Of a stretch of 64,000 nucleotides of DNA, positions 38,401-48,481 are shown piece by piece. Each line of letters opens with the position of its first letter. Position 1 is the stretch's first letter. The stretch covers positions 1-64,000 of the forward strand of contig CANRPF010000005.1 of assembly GCA_947632375.1 (NCBI GenBank). The letters are read 5' to 3'. This DNA comes from an uncultured Bacilli bacterium (GTDB taxonomy: Bacteria; Bacillota_I; Bacilli_A; RF39; UBA660). The translations under genes were made by a program, and so were the position numbers. The notes under the pieces were generated by a model. It was not told the DNA's origin. It did no database searches and worked only from the letters and a program-made list of their open reading frames with translations.

Positions 38401-38778
38401 TTAATCTTCATTTATATACTCGTCTAGTAATATGTGAAAAGTTAAAAAACAATTTTCATAACCAACTTTTGCGTCGAATAAATAACCTCTTTTATCTTCG
38501 TCTTCTGTCATTTTAATAGTTTTTTCAATATCTTTTAATTTATCTCTAATTACTTTATCGTAAACACGACAAATCTTTTTTATCTTATCTGTTTCTTCAC
38601 TATTTCTTACTGCTAATTTTTCCAATATTTTATTTTCTTTCTTTAATTCGTCAAAATAAACTAGAAACGCTAATTGTTGGTCGTCTAAAGGCTGTTCTGC
38701 ACCTATTACATAATCAATTATTTTCTCTCTATTCCATACTTTTGGATTGAAGTTTGGTATCATTTCATATTCACCCAC
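38401..38778 (-). CDS. hypothetical protein
   Basis: ORF. Confidence 0.6.
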   Translation of the reverse strand: MGEYEMIPNFNPKVWNREKIIDYVIGAEQPLDDQQLAFLVYFDELKKENKILEKLAVRNSEETDKIKKICRVYDKVIRDKLKDIEKTIKMTEDEDKRGYLFDAKVGYENCFLTFHILLDEYINED

Positions 38779-39320
38779 CTTAAATATAATTCTCTTATAT
38801 CTTCATTTTCATTTGCATAATCACTATAATCTTTTTCTCTTTTTATTTTTTCTATGATTTTATCCATTTCTTTTTCGATTTTTTCTTTCTCTGTATATTC
38901 CCCACGATTTTTTAATTTCCATTTATAGTTGTCATTTTCCACCTTTAATCTTTTTCCATTTATATAAGGCTCTAAATAATCTTCGTCAAACTCTCTATGT
39001 TTCACGATAGACTGCTCAAATAAATCACAAGCCGTAGATAGCATTCTTTGTATATCACAGGCTTGCTCGGAATTTTTTTCCGTATAACCCCCTTGGTAAA
39101 CAACGCCTTTTATATCGTCACTATAATAACAAACCATATCGAAACTAATATCTCGTATCATTTTTAATATCTCTGGTAAAGTCATAGTAAGAATAATATC
39201 TTCTGTTTTATCTTTTAATCTGTCAAAGTTAATTTCATTAGCAAAAAAATCTTTTCTGCTTTCATAACTATTCTTTTTCTCCACTATCAACACCACTTTC
39301 TTTTTCTTCTTTTTTTGCAA
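38760..39320 (-). CDS. hypothetical protein
   Basis: ORF. Confidence 0.6.
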   Translation of the reverse strand: MQKKKKKKVVLIVEKKNSYESRKDFFANEINFDRLKDKTEDIILTMTLPEILKMIRDISFDMVCYYSDDIKGVVYQGGYTEKNSEQACDIQRMLSTACDLFEQSIVKHREFDEDYLEPYINGKRLKVENDNYKWKLKNRGEYTEKEKIEKEMDKIIEKIKREKDYSDYANENEDIRELYLRWVNMK

Positions 39321-39672
39321 TGGTATATAGATAATCTTCGTTAATTGTTTTCAATACGTTTATATTATTGTCATAAGTTTTCTTCATTACATTAATAAAC
39401 TTATCTATATATGCCATGTAATCCTTTAAAAAGGCTTGTTCTTCTGCACCTTTTATCTGTGGTAGTATATTATCATTCATAAAATCTTCCCACTTTTCTT
39501 GGACAGGTTTATTGTCCTCTCCAAGCGTGTTATGTATCGGTTTTAAACTACCAAATACTAATTTTTCCACATTTAATTTTGTTTGCAAATTGTTAATTAA
39601 ACTTTCTGCAACAAAAAGTCTTTTCTTATCGTTCTCTTTTAAAATTATTTCTTTTTCTTTCTCGTTTTCCAT
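39268..39672 (-). CDS. hypothetical protein
   Basis: ORF. Confidence 0.6.
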   Translation of the reverse strand: MENEKEKEIILKENDKKRLFVAESLINNLQTKLNVEKLVFGSLKPIHNTLGEDNKPVQEKWEDFMNDNILPQIKGAEEQAFLKDYMAYIDKFINVMKKTYDNNINVLKTINEDYLYTIAKKEEKESGVDSGEKE

Positions 39673-39673
39673 G

Positions 39674-39889
39674 TTAATTATATTCCTCCTTATTTATTGT
39701 TCCACACTCTGTACATTTTCCAACATCACTTACCAACATTTCATTAAAACCCATAGTCAAGAAGAATAATGCCGTTCTTTGTGTTGTACTTTGGTCTTTT
39801 CCTAAATATTCGTGTAAAGTTTCCTTTTCACAATGTCGACAATAAAGAGTTATGTACTCTCTGTTCTCGTCTTTAAACATAAAAATCAC
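39674..39889 (-). CDS. zinc-ribbon protein
   Basis: LYCRHCEKETLHEY...GKCTECGTIN. Confidence 0.65.
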   Translation of the reverse strand: MIFMFKDENREYITLYCRHCEKETLHEYLGKDQSTTQRTALFFLTMGFNEMLVSDVGKCTECGTINKEEYN

Positions 39890-39910
39890 TCTCCCTTATA
39901 CCTTACAAAA

Positions 39911-39939
39911 ATATTATCATAAAATTAAAAAAAAGTCAA
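39911..39939 (-). promoter_or_regulatory. sigma70-like promoter
   Basis: TTGACT-17-TAATAT (minus). Confidence 0.78.
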
Positions 39940-39968
39940 GCAAATAATCTTAACTTTCCCACAAAATT

Positions 39969-40505
39969 TTAATTTTCATTTATATCACGTTTTTTCCTTC
40001 CTCTTTTAGAGGTAATTAGGGCTTTTATATCATTAGGACTATAAACCCTATATTTATAAAATCTGCTGCTAAAATTCTTTTCCTTTTTGTATACATTATT
40101 TAATAACATTTTTCTTTGTTGGAATAAATTAACTTTATTTTTCTGTTCCATGAACATTTGTTTGATTTCCCACTCGTCTGACAATTTTCTTCTTTCTTTT
40201 CTACATTTCTTTAATAGTTTTACAAATTTCAAAGCACTATTAGGTGTAAAATCATAGTCTTCAAGTTCCACAAAGTGCAATAAATCATTTAATATATTGT
40301 CATTTTCCGATTGTTTTTCGGAGATGTCATTAAAATAATTATCTAAATCATTTAAGTAATCAATTGCCTTTTGTATATTATCAACAATTTCCATGTGTTT
40401 CTGTGTATCTTTTTCTTCTATATTCTCTTCTTTTTTACTTTCCTTATGCTCTGTTTCAAGCAATTCTTTTACCTCTTGTGAGGGCTCTAATGTAGTTTTC
40501 TTCAT
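39969..40505 (-). CDS. hypothetical protein
   Basis: ORF. Confidence 0.6.
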   Translation of the reverse strand: MKKTTLEPSQEVKELLETEHKESKKEENIEEKDTQKHMEIVDNIQKAIDYLNDLDNYFNDISEKQSENDNILNDLLHFVELEDYDFTPNSALKFVKLLKKCRKERRKLSDEWEIKQMFMEQKNKVNLFQQRKMLLNNVYKKEKNFSSRFYKYRVYSPNDIKALITSKRGRKKRDINEN

Positions 40506-40521
40506 GTTTTATCACCACCCA

Positions 40522-41466
40522 TTATAACATATTTTCTCTTACGAGTTTACTATCATTATTTATCATAGTCTCTCTTATAACTTTATCACTTGTGTGTACG
40601 TATGTGTTTGTTGTAGTAACATTGTCATGTCCTAGAATATCTCTAACAACATTTAAAGGCGTACCATTGTTTGCCATTGCTGTTGCTCCTGCATGTCTTA
40701 TTTTATGTGCTGAAAAGTGTTGCCACCAATCTAATCTACCACTATACAAAGGACTTTCATTAAATCTTTTTGCATTGCTTTTTAAACACTCGTCAAAGTG
40801 TGTACTTTTTACTGGTAAACCATTTCTAGTTACAAATAATAAATTAGTATTTAAATTATTTCTTTCAACAACACCTTTTCTATAATTATTAATATACTTT
40901 TTTGCTATCTCAATTGTTAATGGACTGAAATCTATACGTCTTTCTTTATTTCCTTTACCAATAACATAAGCATAACCTCTTTCTATGTCGTCAGTTGTAA
41001 TCTGTATTAATTCACAAAATCTAACACAAGTGTTATACATAATCTGACACATTGCTTTTGTTCTTAAATTTCCAATAAAGGAAATGAAATCAATTGCGTC
41101 CTCTTCGTCTAAAAATTTTACTTTCCTTTTAGGTACTTTAGGTGGTACTATCTCAAAAATTTCTTCGTCTATAAGTTTTCTAATCTCTTTATTTTCTTTT
41201 CTTATATATTTAAAAACCTCTTTAATCTGTGCTAGTTTTACTTTTCTACTATTAGCACCATTTCCTTTATCTGTTAAATATTTAAGAAAATCTTCTATAT
41301 CTTTTGCCGTTACATTTATAATGTCTTCTTTTGTTTTTAAACCTTTATAGTCAGCAAACTCTTTAAATCTATCTACGTATTGTAACATAGATTTCTCTCC
41401 TCTACCTTCGATTTTTAACTTATATTCCACAAAATCATTAAGCACCTTATCAACATTATCTTTCAT
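40522..41466 (-). CDS. tyrosine recombinase (XerC/D-like)
   Basis: N-term SAM-like domain; YNTCVRFCEL, SAHKIRHAGATAMA, LGHDNVTTTNTYVH. Confidence 0.9.
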   Translation of the reverse strand: MKDNVDKVLNDFVEYKLKIEGRGEKSMLQYVDRFKEFADYKGLKTKEDIINVTAKDIEDFLKYLTDKGNGANSRKVKLAQIKEVFKYIRKENKEIRKLIDEEIFEIVPPKVPKRKVKFLDEEDAIDFISFIGNLRTKAMCQIMYNTCVRFCELIQITTDDIERGYAYVIGKGNKERRIDFSPLTIEIAKKYINNYRKGVVERNNLNTNLLFVTRNGLPVKSTHFDECLKSNAKRFNESPLYSGRLDWWQHFSAHKIRHAGATAMANNGTPLNVVRDILGHDNVTTTNTYVHTSDKVIRETMINNDSKLVRENML

Positions 41467-41471
41467 TTGTT

Positions 41472-41726
41472 TTACACCTCTTTCTTATTTTTATTCAGTT
41501 TATCATTTTTTTTAACTTTTGTCAAATAATAAATACCCTCTTTTTCTATTACTGACACGTCAAAATTTATTAATTCTTTTACAGCCTTAACTTGTTCTGT
41601 AAAGAAACAATAACCATGTCCTTTTGATTTTAAATCTCTTGTAGTTTCTTTTACTACAGAGTTAAAACTACTTCTACCTATTTCCTCTTCCATACTATTA
41701 CCTCTCTTCTTCGTCATATTCTTCAT
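41472..41726 (-). CDS. hypothetical protein
   Basis: ORF. Confidence 0.55.
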   Translation of the reverse strand: MKNMTKKRGNSMEEEIGRSSFNSVVKETTRDLKSKGHGYCFFTEQVKAVKELINFDVSVIEKEGIYYLTKVKKNDKLNKNKKEV

Positions 41727-41811
41727 AATCTTGAAACATTTTATCTTCTTGTCTTTCTACAACCTCGTCTACTACTGATTTGCATACTAAAGTCATAATT
41801 AAATTTAACAT
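41698..41811 (-). CDS. hypothetical small protein
   Basis: 37-aa ORF read manually (MLNLIMTLVCKSVVDEVVERQEDK...). Confidence 0.4.
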   Translation of the reverse strand: MLNLIMTLVCKSVVDEVVERQEDKMFQDYEEYDEEER

Positions 41812-41831
41812 TATTTTTCACTCTCCTCTGT

Positions 41832-42092
41832 TTATACGTCTTTAATTTCATAATTTTCTTCTAAAATAAATTCTAAAAGTTCGTCAGTAGTATATATTCC
41901 ATGTAACCAATCTATTACATAATCATTGCCATATTTACTACAATATTCCTCTATAATATCTTTCTCTCCGTCGTCATTTTTATCAGCATAATCATAATAA
42001 TTTACTAACACTCTATCTATTTTTTCTAGTGTTTCTGTATCTAATTTATTTTTTAAATCTTTATAACCTACACAAGTATTTAAAATTTCCAT
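41832..42092 (-). CDS. hypothetical protein
   Basis: ORF. Confidence 0.6.
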   Translation of the reverse strand: MEILNTCVGYKDLKNKLDTETLEKIDRVLVNYYDYADKNDDGEKDIIEEYCSKYGNDYVIDWLHGIYTTDELLEFILEENYEIKDV

Positions 42093-42545
42093 TTATTGTT
42101 CCTCTCCTATTAATAGATATTTTACATCTTCATATAAATATTTAATATTTGTTTCTCCATTTTCTATTTCCGATAAAATATAATCATAAATTGTACTTAC
42201 ATCTTTATTTTTTTTGTAATAATTTATTGCTTGTTCTTTATTTTGGAAAGTTCTTTTTATTTCTGTATTTTTATCAAATAAAACTACATTTATCTCTTTA
42301 GGTTTTGTTATTTCTACATTTTTATTAATTGTTTCCTTAAAACTTTCCCAAAAATCAACATCTTTTAATATATTGGAAATAGTTGTTTCCATATCAATTT
42401 CTACTGCTTGTTTAAAAAGAGTTTTTTCTACTAATTCTGTTAAAAATTCTTCCATTAAGCCCTCTTTTAAACATATCTCGTCTTCTTTATTTTTATATAA
42501 TTTAAACAATTCTTCTTTTTCTACATCAAAAAGCATATTAATCAC
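42093..42545 (-). CDS. hypothetical protein
   Basis: ORF. Confidence 0.6.
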   Translation of the reverse strand: MINMLFDVEKEELFKLYKNKEDEICLKEGLMEEFLTELVEKTLFKQAVEIDMETTISNILKDVDFWESFKETINKNVEITKPKEINVVLFDKNTEIKRTFQNKEQAINYYKKNKDVSTIYDYILSEIENGETNIKYLYEDVKYLLIGEEQ

Positions 42546-42551
42546 TCTCCT

Positions 42552-42812
42552 TTATTCGTCTTCTTCTCTATTATTCCATGGACAAACATCATAATATTCT
42601 TCTTCAATATCTTCTAGTTCGTCTGCTAATTTATTAAAAGCCTTACTCATTTTTATTAAAACGTCGTTCCACCTCTCGTCTTCATATATATCTACGCACC
42701 CATGTTCTTCATAATTTTCTGCTATATATCTAAATAATTCACTAGGTACTACACCCATTTCAACTATAAAATCAGCAATTGTTTTCTTTTCTATATACTT
42801 TTCTATACTCAT
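42552..42812 (-). CDS. hypothetical protein
   Basis: ORF. Confidence 0.6.
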   Translation of the reverse strand: MSIEKYIEKKTIADFIVEMGVVPSELFRYIAENYEEHGCVDIYEDERWNDVLIKMSKAFNKLADELEDIEEEYYDVCPWNNREEDE

Positions 42813-42813
42813 A

Positions 42814-43068
42814 TTAATTTACACCTCTCTTTAATATTTGTTTTAACTTATCTTCACTATCAACATAGCAATATTCTTCATACATGTTATTGTTTATAAA
42901 ATCTATTGCTTTATTAATATCGTCTTCCTTTTCTTCTAATCGTTTTTCTAACATATACATATATTGTCCAAACGATACATAAGCACCACTTAAATTTTTA
43001 TCTTCTTTACATAATTCCAACCACTCATTAACTCCTAATTCTTCTTTTAATTTTAACATTTCTTTCAT
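42814..43068 (-). CDS. hypothetical protein
   Basis: ORF. Confidence 0.6.
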   Translation of the reverse strand: MKEMLKLKEELGVNEWLELCKEDKNLSGAYVSFGQYMYMLEKRLEEKEDDINKAIDFINNNMYEEYCYVDSEDKLKQILKRGVN

Positions 43069-43072
43069 TATA

Positions 43073-43327
43073 TCACTCTCCTATTAAGTTATTGAACCAC
43101 TCTATTTTATCTTCTTGTACGTCGTCAACAAAGTCATAACTTAAAATGATAACCTCTTCTTTTTCTTCTCCACGTACTTTAAATTTTATTGCTATATTTT
43201 TGTTGTTTTCTAAATCAGTATATTGTTTTATTTCTTTTATAATATAGCCTTGTTCTCTTCGTTGTTTACTTATATGTTCTTTTAATATTTTAAATAAATC
43301 TTCCATAAAACTATTCATTATAAACAC
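43073..43327 (-). CDS. hypothetical protein
   Basis: ORF. Confidence 0.6.
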   Translation of the reverse strand: MFIMNSFMEDLFKILKEHISKQRREQGYIIKEIKQYTDLENNKNIAIKFKVRGEEKEEVIILSYDFVDDVQEDKIEWFNNLIGE

Positions 43328-43335
43328 CTCTCTTT

Positions 43336-43809
43336 TTATATATCATTTCTTTCAACTATTTGTTTTATTCTACTAAAACTTACACCATACATCTCTGCAA
43401 GTTTACGATAACTATATTTCTTAAAAGGATTATTTGTGTTCTGCCCCTCGTTTTTCTTTTGTCCAATAGAATATAGTCTTTTTATTTCTTTCATATCTTC
43501 TATTGATAACTTTGATTTCTTATGATTTTCTCCCCACAGAAATTTTTTATTATTCGTTATATAAAGATTATCAATTGCATTGTTATCTTTATTTCCGTCT
43601 TTATGCTCCACGTGATAACTATAATTATTAACATCAAAATCGTTTTGGTGGAAAGCATAATAAACTAATCTAGCATAAGAAACACTTTTATATTTTTTAT
43701 TTCCTACTTTAATAGTTATACTTTTACTATTTTTTTTAGGTTTCCCATTTAAGTTTAAAATAGTTCCGTCTTCGTAAACTTTATAACCTAACACTTGTTT
43801 CTCTTCCAT
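43336..43809 (-). CDS. free-standing HNH homing endonuclease
   Basis: VEHKDGNKDNNAIDNLYI plus C-term helix-turn-helix YRKLAEMYGVSFSRIKQIV. Confidence 0.85.
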   Translation of the reverse strand: MEEKQVLGYKVYEDGTILNLNGKPKKNSKSITIKVGNKKYKSVSYARLVYYAFHQNDFDVNNYSYHVEHKDGNKDNNAIDNLYITNNKKFLWGENHKKSKLSIEDMKEIKRLYSIGQKKNEGQNTNNPFKKYSYRKLAEMYGVSFSRIKQIVERNDI

Positions 43810-44068
43810 TTTGTTTTCGTTCTCCTTTACGTTCTATATAATTCCTTAAATTCTTAAAACCAATACTATATATAGTAGCAAATTCTAAACATATACTTTT
43901 GTTGTTTTTGTTGTAAAATTTAACCACTTTTTTCTTTTTATTTATTTTATAAAAATCTATTTCTTTTTTTAGTTTAGCAATAGATAGGTCGTATGATATA
44001 TTCTTACATACATCATAAAACTCTATCTTGCCATACTTTTTTATAAAATCAGCATTATTCATTTGCAT
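43781..44068 (-). CDS. hypothetical basic protein
   Basis: ORF. Confidence 0.5.
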   Translation of the reverse strand: MQMNNADFIKKYGKIEFYDVCKNISYDLSIAKLKKEIDFYKINKKKKVVKFYNKNNKSICLEFATIYSIGFKNLRNYIERKGERKQNGRETSVRL

Positions 44069-44795
44069 TAAAATCTTCTCTTTTCTCTTTCATAAGTTCT
44101 TTTTCTTCTTGTGCTGATTTTATTTCTTCTTCACTCATACAATCTTTATATTCATATTCACTATCAAATATTTCTTTATACTCTTTATCTGTTAATAGTT
44201 CAAAACTATTGTCAATAAAATCTATTTGTTTCATAACATAATCATATAACTCTTTGTTTTGATTTTCAAGTTTATATTTTTCGTATTCTCCAGTAAAACC
44301 ATTATTATGTAATTCAAAGTATTTTCTTGCTGTAATCATTTTAAAATCGTCTTCCAATGTCATGTTTTCTACCTCTTCATAACCACCACCTAAACCATAT
44401 TTGATTTTACCATTATCTTGTATATCAATTACAAGAATACCATTATTATTGTCTTGTTTTTTAGGTATCATTTTAAAAGTATCTTTATCTTCTTCGTCGA
44501 AGACGTATTTTTCTTTTACTAAATCAACACCTTTTCCATAACTACCAAGAGTTGTATTCATTTGTATTAAGTTATGTAAAATATCAATATCTTTCCTATC
44601 ACGATTTGTTATTTCAAAGTTCTTTTCTGCAAAATTATTATATTCGTCTTTCATATTCTTACTAATGAAATCTAATAACTGATAAGTTCTATTTATCATA
44701 TAATGTCCATAATTCCATTGTAAGTGCATAGCCACTAAATTTTTATTGTTTTTATATCTTATATATACTTGGCTCCTTTGTCCCATAATTAACAC
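44055..44795 (-). CDS. hypothetical protein
   Basis: 246-aa ORF; GQRSQVYIRYKNNKNLVAMHLQWNYG. Confidence 0.65.
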   Translation of the reverse strand: MLIMGQRSQVYIRYKNNKNLVAMHLQWNYGHYMINRTYQLLDFISKNMKDEYNNFAEKNFEITNRDRKDIDILHNLIQMNTTLGSYGKGVDLVKEKYVFDEEDKDTFKMIPKKQDNNNGILVIDIQDNGKIKYGLGGGYEEVENMTLEDDFKMITARKYFELHNNGFTGEYEKYKLENQNKELYDYVMKQIDFIDNSFELLTDKEYKEIFDSEYEYKDCMSEEEIKSAQEEKELMKEKREDFNANE

Positions 44796-45004
44796 TCTCC
44801 TTCTTCTATTTCAATATCGTCTATTTCTTCTTTTAATTCTTCTATTATTGTTTCGTCGTCACAACCTAGATAATAAGATGTATTTTCTTTTACTTTATCA
44901 AAAACTATATCTATATTACCTAATAACTCTGCATAATTATCTCCCTTGACAGTAAGTTGTGTTCCGTCATGTAACCAAAATGTAAAACTTAATTTATTAT
45001 TCAT
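44789..45004 (-). CDS. hypothetical protein
   Basis: ORF. Confidence 0.6.
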   Translation of the reverse strand: MNNKLSFTFWLHDGTQLTVKGDNYAELLGNIDIVFDKVKENTSYYLGCDDETIIEELKEEIDDIEIEEGEC

Positions 45005-45021
45005 TTCATACCACCTCTCTT

Positions 45022-45627
45022 TTATTTATTATTCTCAATATCTCTTAAATAATCTTCTACAGAATAATTATCAATTCTTTCTCTTTCTTTAAAATATTTT
45101 TTGCCATATTCTTGCAATTCTTTTATAGTGTTTTCATATTCGTCTTCTGTTAAAGAAGATATTTCTGTTATTTTTCTGCTTAAAGCACCTATTTTGTTTT
45201 GATATTCATATCTTTTATCATTATTTAGACTACCAACTACATCATTTACTTTAAACTCTCTGCCTACACTATCTTTTCCTACATAATATTTAAATATCAT
45301 TGATGTAAACTTTATTCCAAATTCTAAAAATTGTAAATTTACAACATTTGCATTTATATATAAATCTGCTTGTAAACTATCTAACACGTCATTTTTTCCA
45401 CGACTGATAATAAAAGCACCATTTATACTAAAATCTTCTTTTCTTTTTAAAGGAATATTATCAACATCAAGTTCTATACAATTTAAATCTTCTTTATCAT
45501 AATCTAGCCAACCTTGTCCACATGAAATAATAATTCCATTTTTATCATAAAATTTTATATTCTTAATAACATACTTATCATAATGATAACATCTATAAAA
45601 ATTTTCTTCTTTACCAATTTTAATCAT
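45022..45627 (-). CDS. hypothetical protein
   Basis: ORF. Confidence 0.6.
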   Translation of the reverse strand: MIKIGKEENFYRCYHYDKYVIKNIKFYDKNGIIISCGQGWLDYDKEDLNCIELDVDNIPLKRKEDFSINGAFIISRGKNDVLDSLQADLYINANVVNLQFLEFGIKFTSMIFKYYVGKDSVGREFKVNDVVGSLNNDKRYEYQNKIGALSRKITEISSLTEDEYENTIKELQEYGKKYFKERERIDNYSVEDYLRDIENNK

Positions 45628-45638
45628 TTTTTACACCT

Positions 45639-45803
45639 CTAATCTTCTTCTAATATATTTTTAATTTCTAATCTATCTAAATCTTCTTCTGTAAAACCTA
45701 ATGTTTTAAACTTATTGATTATCTCTTCATTTGTTCCATTAATTCTCCATAATACAATTAGATAGTCTATAACCTCATTTAATAATTGTAAATCTCTATT
45801 CAT
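45639..45803 (-). CDS. hypothetical small protein
   Basis: 54-aa ORF read manually (MNRDLQLLNEVIDYLIVLWRINGTNEE...). Confidence 0.5.
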   Translation of the reverse strand: MNRDLQLLNEVIDYLIVLWRINGTNEEIINKFKTLGFTEEDLDRLEIKNILEED

Positions 45804-45821
45804 TATTAACATCTCCTTTTA

Positions 45822-46313
45822 TTAATATTCTTCTAAATCTAACATATCTTCAACTTTTAAATCTAGTAAGTCAAAATTTGCTATTTTATTAACCTCTAAT
45901 TTTTTAGTGTCTAGGTTAATAATATATGACCACTCACAGAATAAGGTATTTTCAAGGAAACTATTTCCATTACTCATATAAGGGACAACTCTATCTATAT
46001 AACAATTTAACTTACCTTGTGTATTTCTTAATAAGCAATACCAATCTTCTAAACTACGACTACTTACATTTAAGTCAACCACATTTGCTTTTACACACAT
46101 GTCTTGTTGTTCTTTTGTTGGAATAGAATTCTCATTAATCAACTCTATATAGTCAAAAGTATCACTTAAAACCTTTATTCTATCTTCCTTTTTTATTTTA
46201 TTAATCTCTTCTACAAGTTCTACACCTAAACCGCTAGGATAACTATCCCAATGATTATAAGTTCCCTTTAACTTTCCATTTTTTTTAATTCCATAATAAC
46301 CTCTCGTACTCAT
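45822..46313 (-). CDS. conserved phage protein (MSTRGYYG family)
   Basis: MSTRGYYGIKKNGKLKGTYNHWDSYPSGLG. Confidence 0.65.
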   Translation of the reverse strand: MSTRGYYGIKKNGKLKGTYNHWDSYPSGLGVELVEEINKIKKEDRIKVLSDTFDYIELINENSIPTKEQQDMCVKANVVDLNVSSRSLEDWYCLLRNTQGKLNCYIDRVVPYMSNGNSFLENTLFCEWSYIINLDTKKLEVNKIANFDLLDLKVEDMLDLEEY

Positions 46314-46314
46314 T

Positions 46315-46608
46315 TTAATTTACACCTCTTTCTTGTCTTATAATTTCAAAACCATTTTCGATAAAATATTCTTCTATTTTACCTCTTATATATCTTGTAA
46401 TATCATAATTTAATAATTTTTCTAACAACCACCAAAACTCGTCTTTATTATTATCTTTATCATATATTTCGTGATTTATAATTATTCCTAAATCTTTATG
46501 TTCTAAATCGTCAAGTTCAAGCCATACATAAGAATATTCTTCATGTCCCTTTAACTTAACAAACATACCTTTTTTATCTTCCCAATAATAATCAACAAAT
46601 TTTTCCAT
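46315..46608 (-). CDS. hypothetical protein
   Basis: ORF. Confidence 0.6.
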   Translation of the reverse strand: MEKFVDYYWEDKKGMFVKLKGHEEYSYVWLELDDLEHKDLGIIINHEIYDKDNNKDEFWWLLEKLLNYDITRYIRGKIEEYFIENGFEIIRQERGVN

Positions 46609-46611
46609 TTA

Positions 46612-47061
46612 TTACACCTCTTCTTTCTCTTCTAATAGATATTGTTCTGCATAATAACATACTCGGTCAAACCACTCTAAATCTTCCATAGCATTTTCCA
46701 CACTTTTATCAAAATCATATTTTGCGTTGTTCGGTATTGCATATTTCATAAAATATCTAGCAAATATATATGTTAATTTATCGTCTTGATATTCTGTTGG
46801 AATATTGCTATATTCTTGTGGAAAATCTTCTAATTCGTCATTTAAAACATTTTCCATTTTATCTATATATCTTTCCAAAAGTTCAAAAGCAAAATCTATA
46901 CTTTCGTCACTTATCTCTTTATCAAAAACGTCTTCTATTTCGTCAACCTCATTTTCAAATTCACTTTTAACTGCATATAATATATCTTTTACTTTATCTA
47001 TTGTTATTTCTTTATTATCAAACATTTGTTCTACACCTCTTTCCTTAAAAATCAAATTCAT
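46612..47061 (-). CDS. hypothetical protein
   Basis: ORF. Confidence 0.6.
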   Translation of the reverse strand: MNLIFKERGVEQMFDNKEITIDKVKDILYAVKSEFENEVDEIEDVFDKEISDESIDFAFELLERYIDKMENVLNDELEDFPQEYSNIPTEYQDDKLTYIFARYFMKYAIPNNAKYDFDKSVENAMEDLEWFDRVCYYAEQYLLEEKEEV

Positions 47062-47626
47062 GTTTTAAATCTTTTTCTATTTCTTTATATAATTCTTCTG
47101 TAATCTCTCCGTTTGTTAACATTTTTTCTAGTGCGTACCCATATAGATAATTTACTTTATTACCAATACTTAAAGTATTTCCACCCGTTAACTGATAATA
47201 ATATTTTTTTATCTGTCCTAAAGTGGTATTATCTCCCAAGTTCCATGTTTCTTCGAGTTTTTTATAGACTTGTTTCTTCTTTTCTTTTATATATGTATTT
47301 ATATATACGTTTGTTTCTTGATTTAAACGTATAAGAAATATAAGTTCTTCTTTTATTCTGTTGTCCAACTCTTCTTGACTATTATAACCAAAGAAATCGT
47401 TTTCGTCAGTTAAACACATTTCCATGTTTGTTGCTAAATTTTGTGTACTTTTAAGTAATGCACTTTTTAAGCCTTTTAAATTATTATTTTTAATATGTAA
47501 AACTAAACTCGTTTCCTTTACACTATCAAGTCCATACTTTATAGTCAAAGTATTTTCGTCTTCAAATTCATAATCTAAAAGCCAACCATAAAGTTTTAAC
47601 TTTTCCAATATTGTTCTTATTTCCAT
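47045..47626 (-). CDS. hypothetical protein
   Basis: ORF. Confidence 0.6.
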   Translation of the reverse strand: MEIRTILEKLKLYGWLLDYEFEDENTLTIKYGLDSVKETSLVLHIKNNNLKGLKSALLKSTQNLATNMEMCLTDENDFFGYNSQEELDNRIKEELIFLIRLNQETNVYINTYIKEKKKQVYKKLEETWNLGDNTTLGQIKKYYYQLTGGNTLSIGNKVNYLYGYALEKMLTNGEITEELYKEIEKDLKHEFDF

Positions 47627-47641
47627 TTTATTTCACCACCT

Positions 47642-48226
47642 TTAATAATCAATTTCATTAAATGCTCTTAAAAAATCACTCATAAAACCTATCATTATGT
47701 TTAAACTATCAATATCAATATTTTTTAAAGTTGTTTCCTTGTCTTCGCCTTTTCTTTCTTTTTCTATAAGATATTCACACAATTCGTTTATATAATCATA
47801 GTGTTTTTTGTATATTTCTAAAAAACTTTTAAATCTGTTTCTATTTCTTTCGTTAATACTATCTGCCGAGTTATCGTCAAAACCCCACCCATAGTCTTCC
47901 ATTTTATCAAATATTTCTTTCTTTATCTTGTTTTTAGTTATAACTAATGTATTTTCTGTATCTTCCATTAAACTTTCTATATCTAATGTTAAATTATATA
48001 AATTTAATATTTTTTCTAAAGTATCTCTTAAAACCCACCACATATTTACATTAAGTCTTAACTCACCTTTATAATCATTATTTACATATTCTAACATTTT
48101 ATCTATGCACTCAAATAATATATTCCACTCGTTTAAATATCTTTCATTCCACTCGCTATTTTTCACCGCAACCTCAAAACTTTCTTTAATTGCATTGTTT
48201 ATTCTTTCGTCTAAATATTGTTTCAT
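47642..48226 (-). CDS. hypothetical protein
   Basis: ORF. Confidence 0.6.
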   Translation of the reverse strand: MKQYLDERINNAIKESFEVAVKNSEWNERYLNEWNILFECIDKMLEYVNNDYKGELRLNVNMWWVLRDTLEKILNLYNLTLDIESLMEDTENTLVITKNKIKKEIFDKMEDYGWGFDDNSADSINERNRNRFKSFLEIYKKHYDYINELCEYLIEKERKGEDKETTLKNIDIDSLNIMIGFMSDFLRAFNEIDY

Positions 48227-48240
48227 TTTTCACACCTCTT

Positions 48241-48477
48241 TCATACATAATTTTTTATAATTTCTTCTAATTCCTTTATTATTACATTTATTTTTGTATA
48301 TTCTTCATAAATTTTATTATCTTTTAAATCACTATTTAATCTATCTCTAGCAATTCTCAAAAACTCTGTTGCTAGTCTTAACATTTCATAATCATTAATG
48401 ATATTATCTAAATTAAATAACATGTCTTTCCCTAAATAGTTATTAAAAGTTTCTCTAATATCATAATCATATTCCAT
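48241..48477 (-). CDS. hypothetical protein
   Basis: ORF. Confidence 0.6.
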   Translation of the reverse strand: MEYDYDIRETFNNYLGKDMLFNLDNIINDYEMLRLATEFLRIARDRLNSDLKDNKIYEEYTKINVIIKELEEIIKNYV

Positions 48478-48481
48478 ATTT

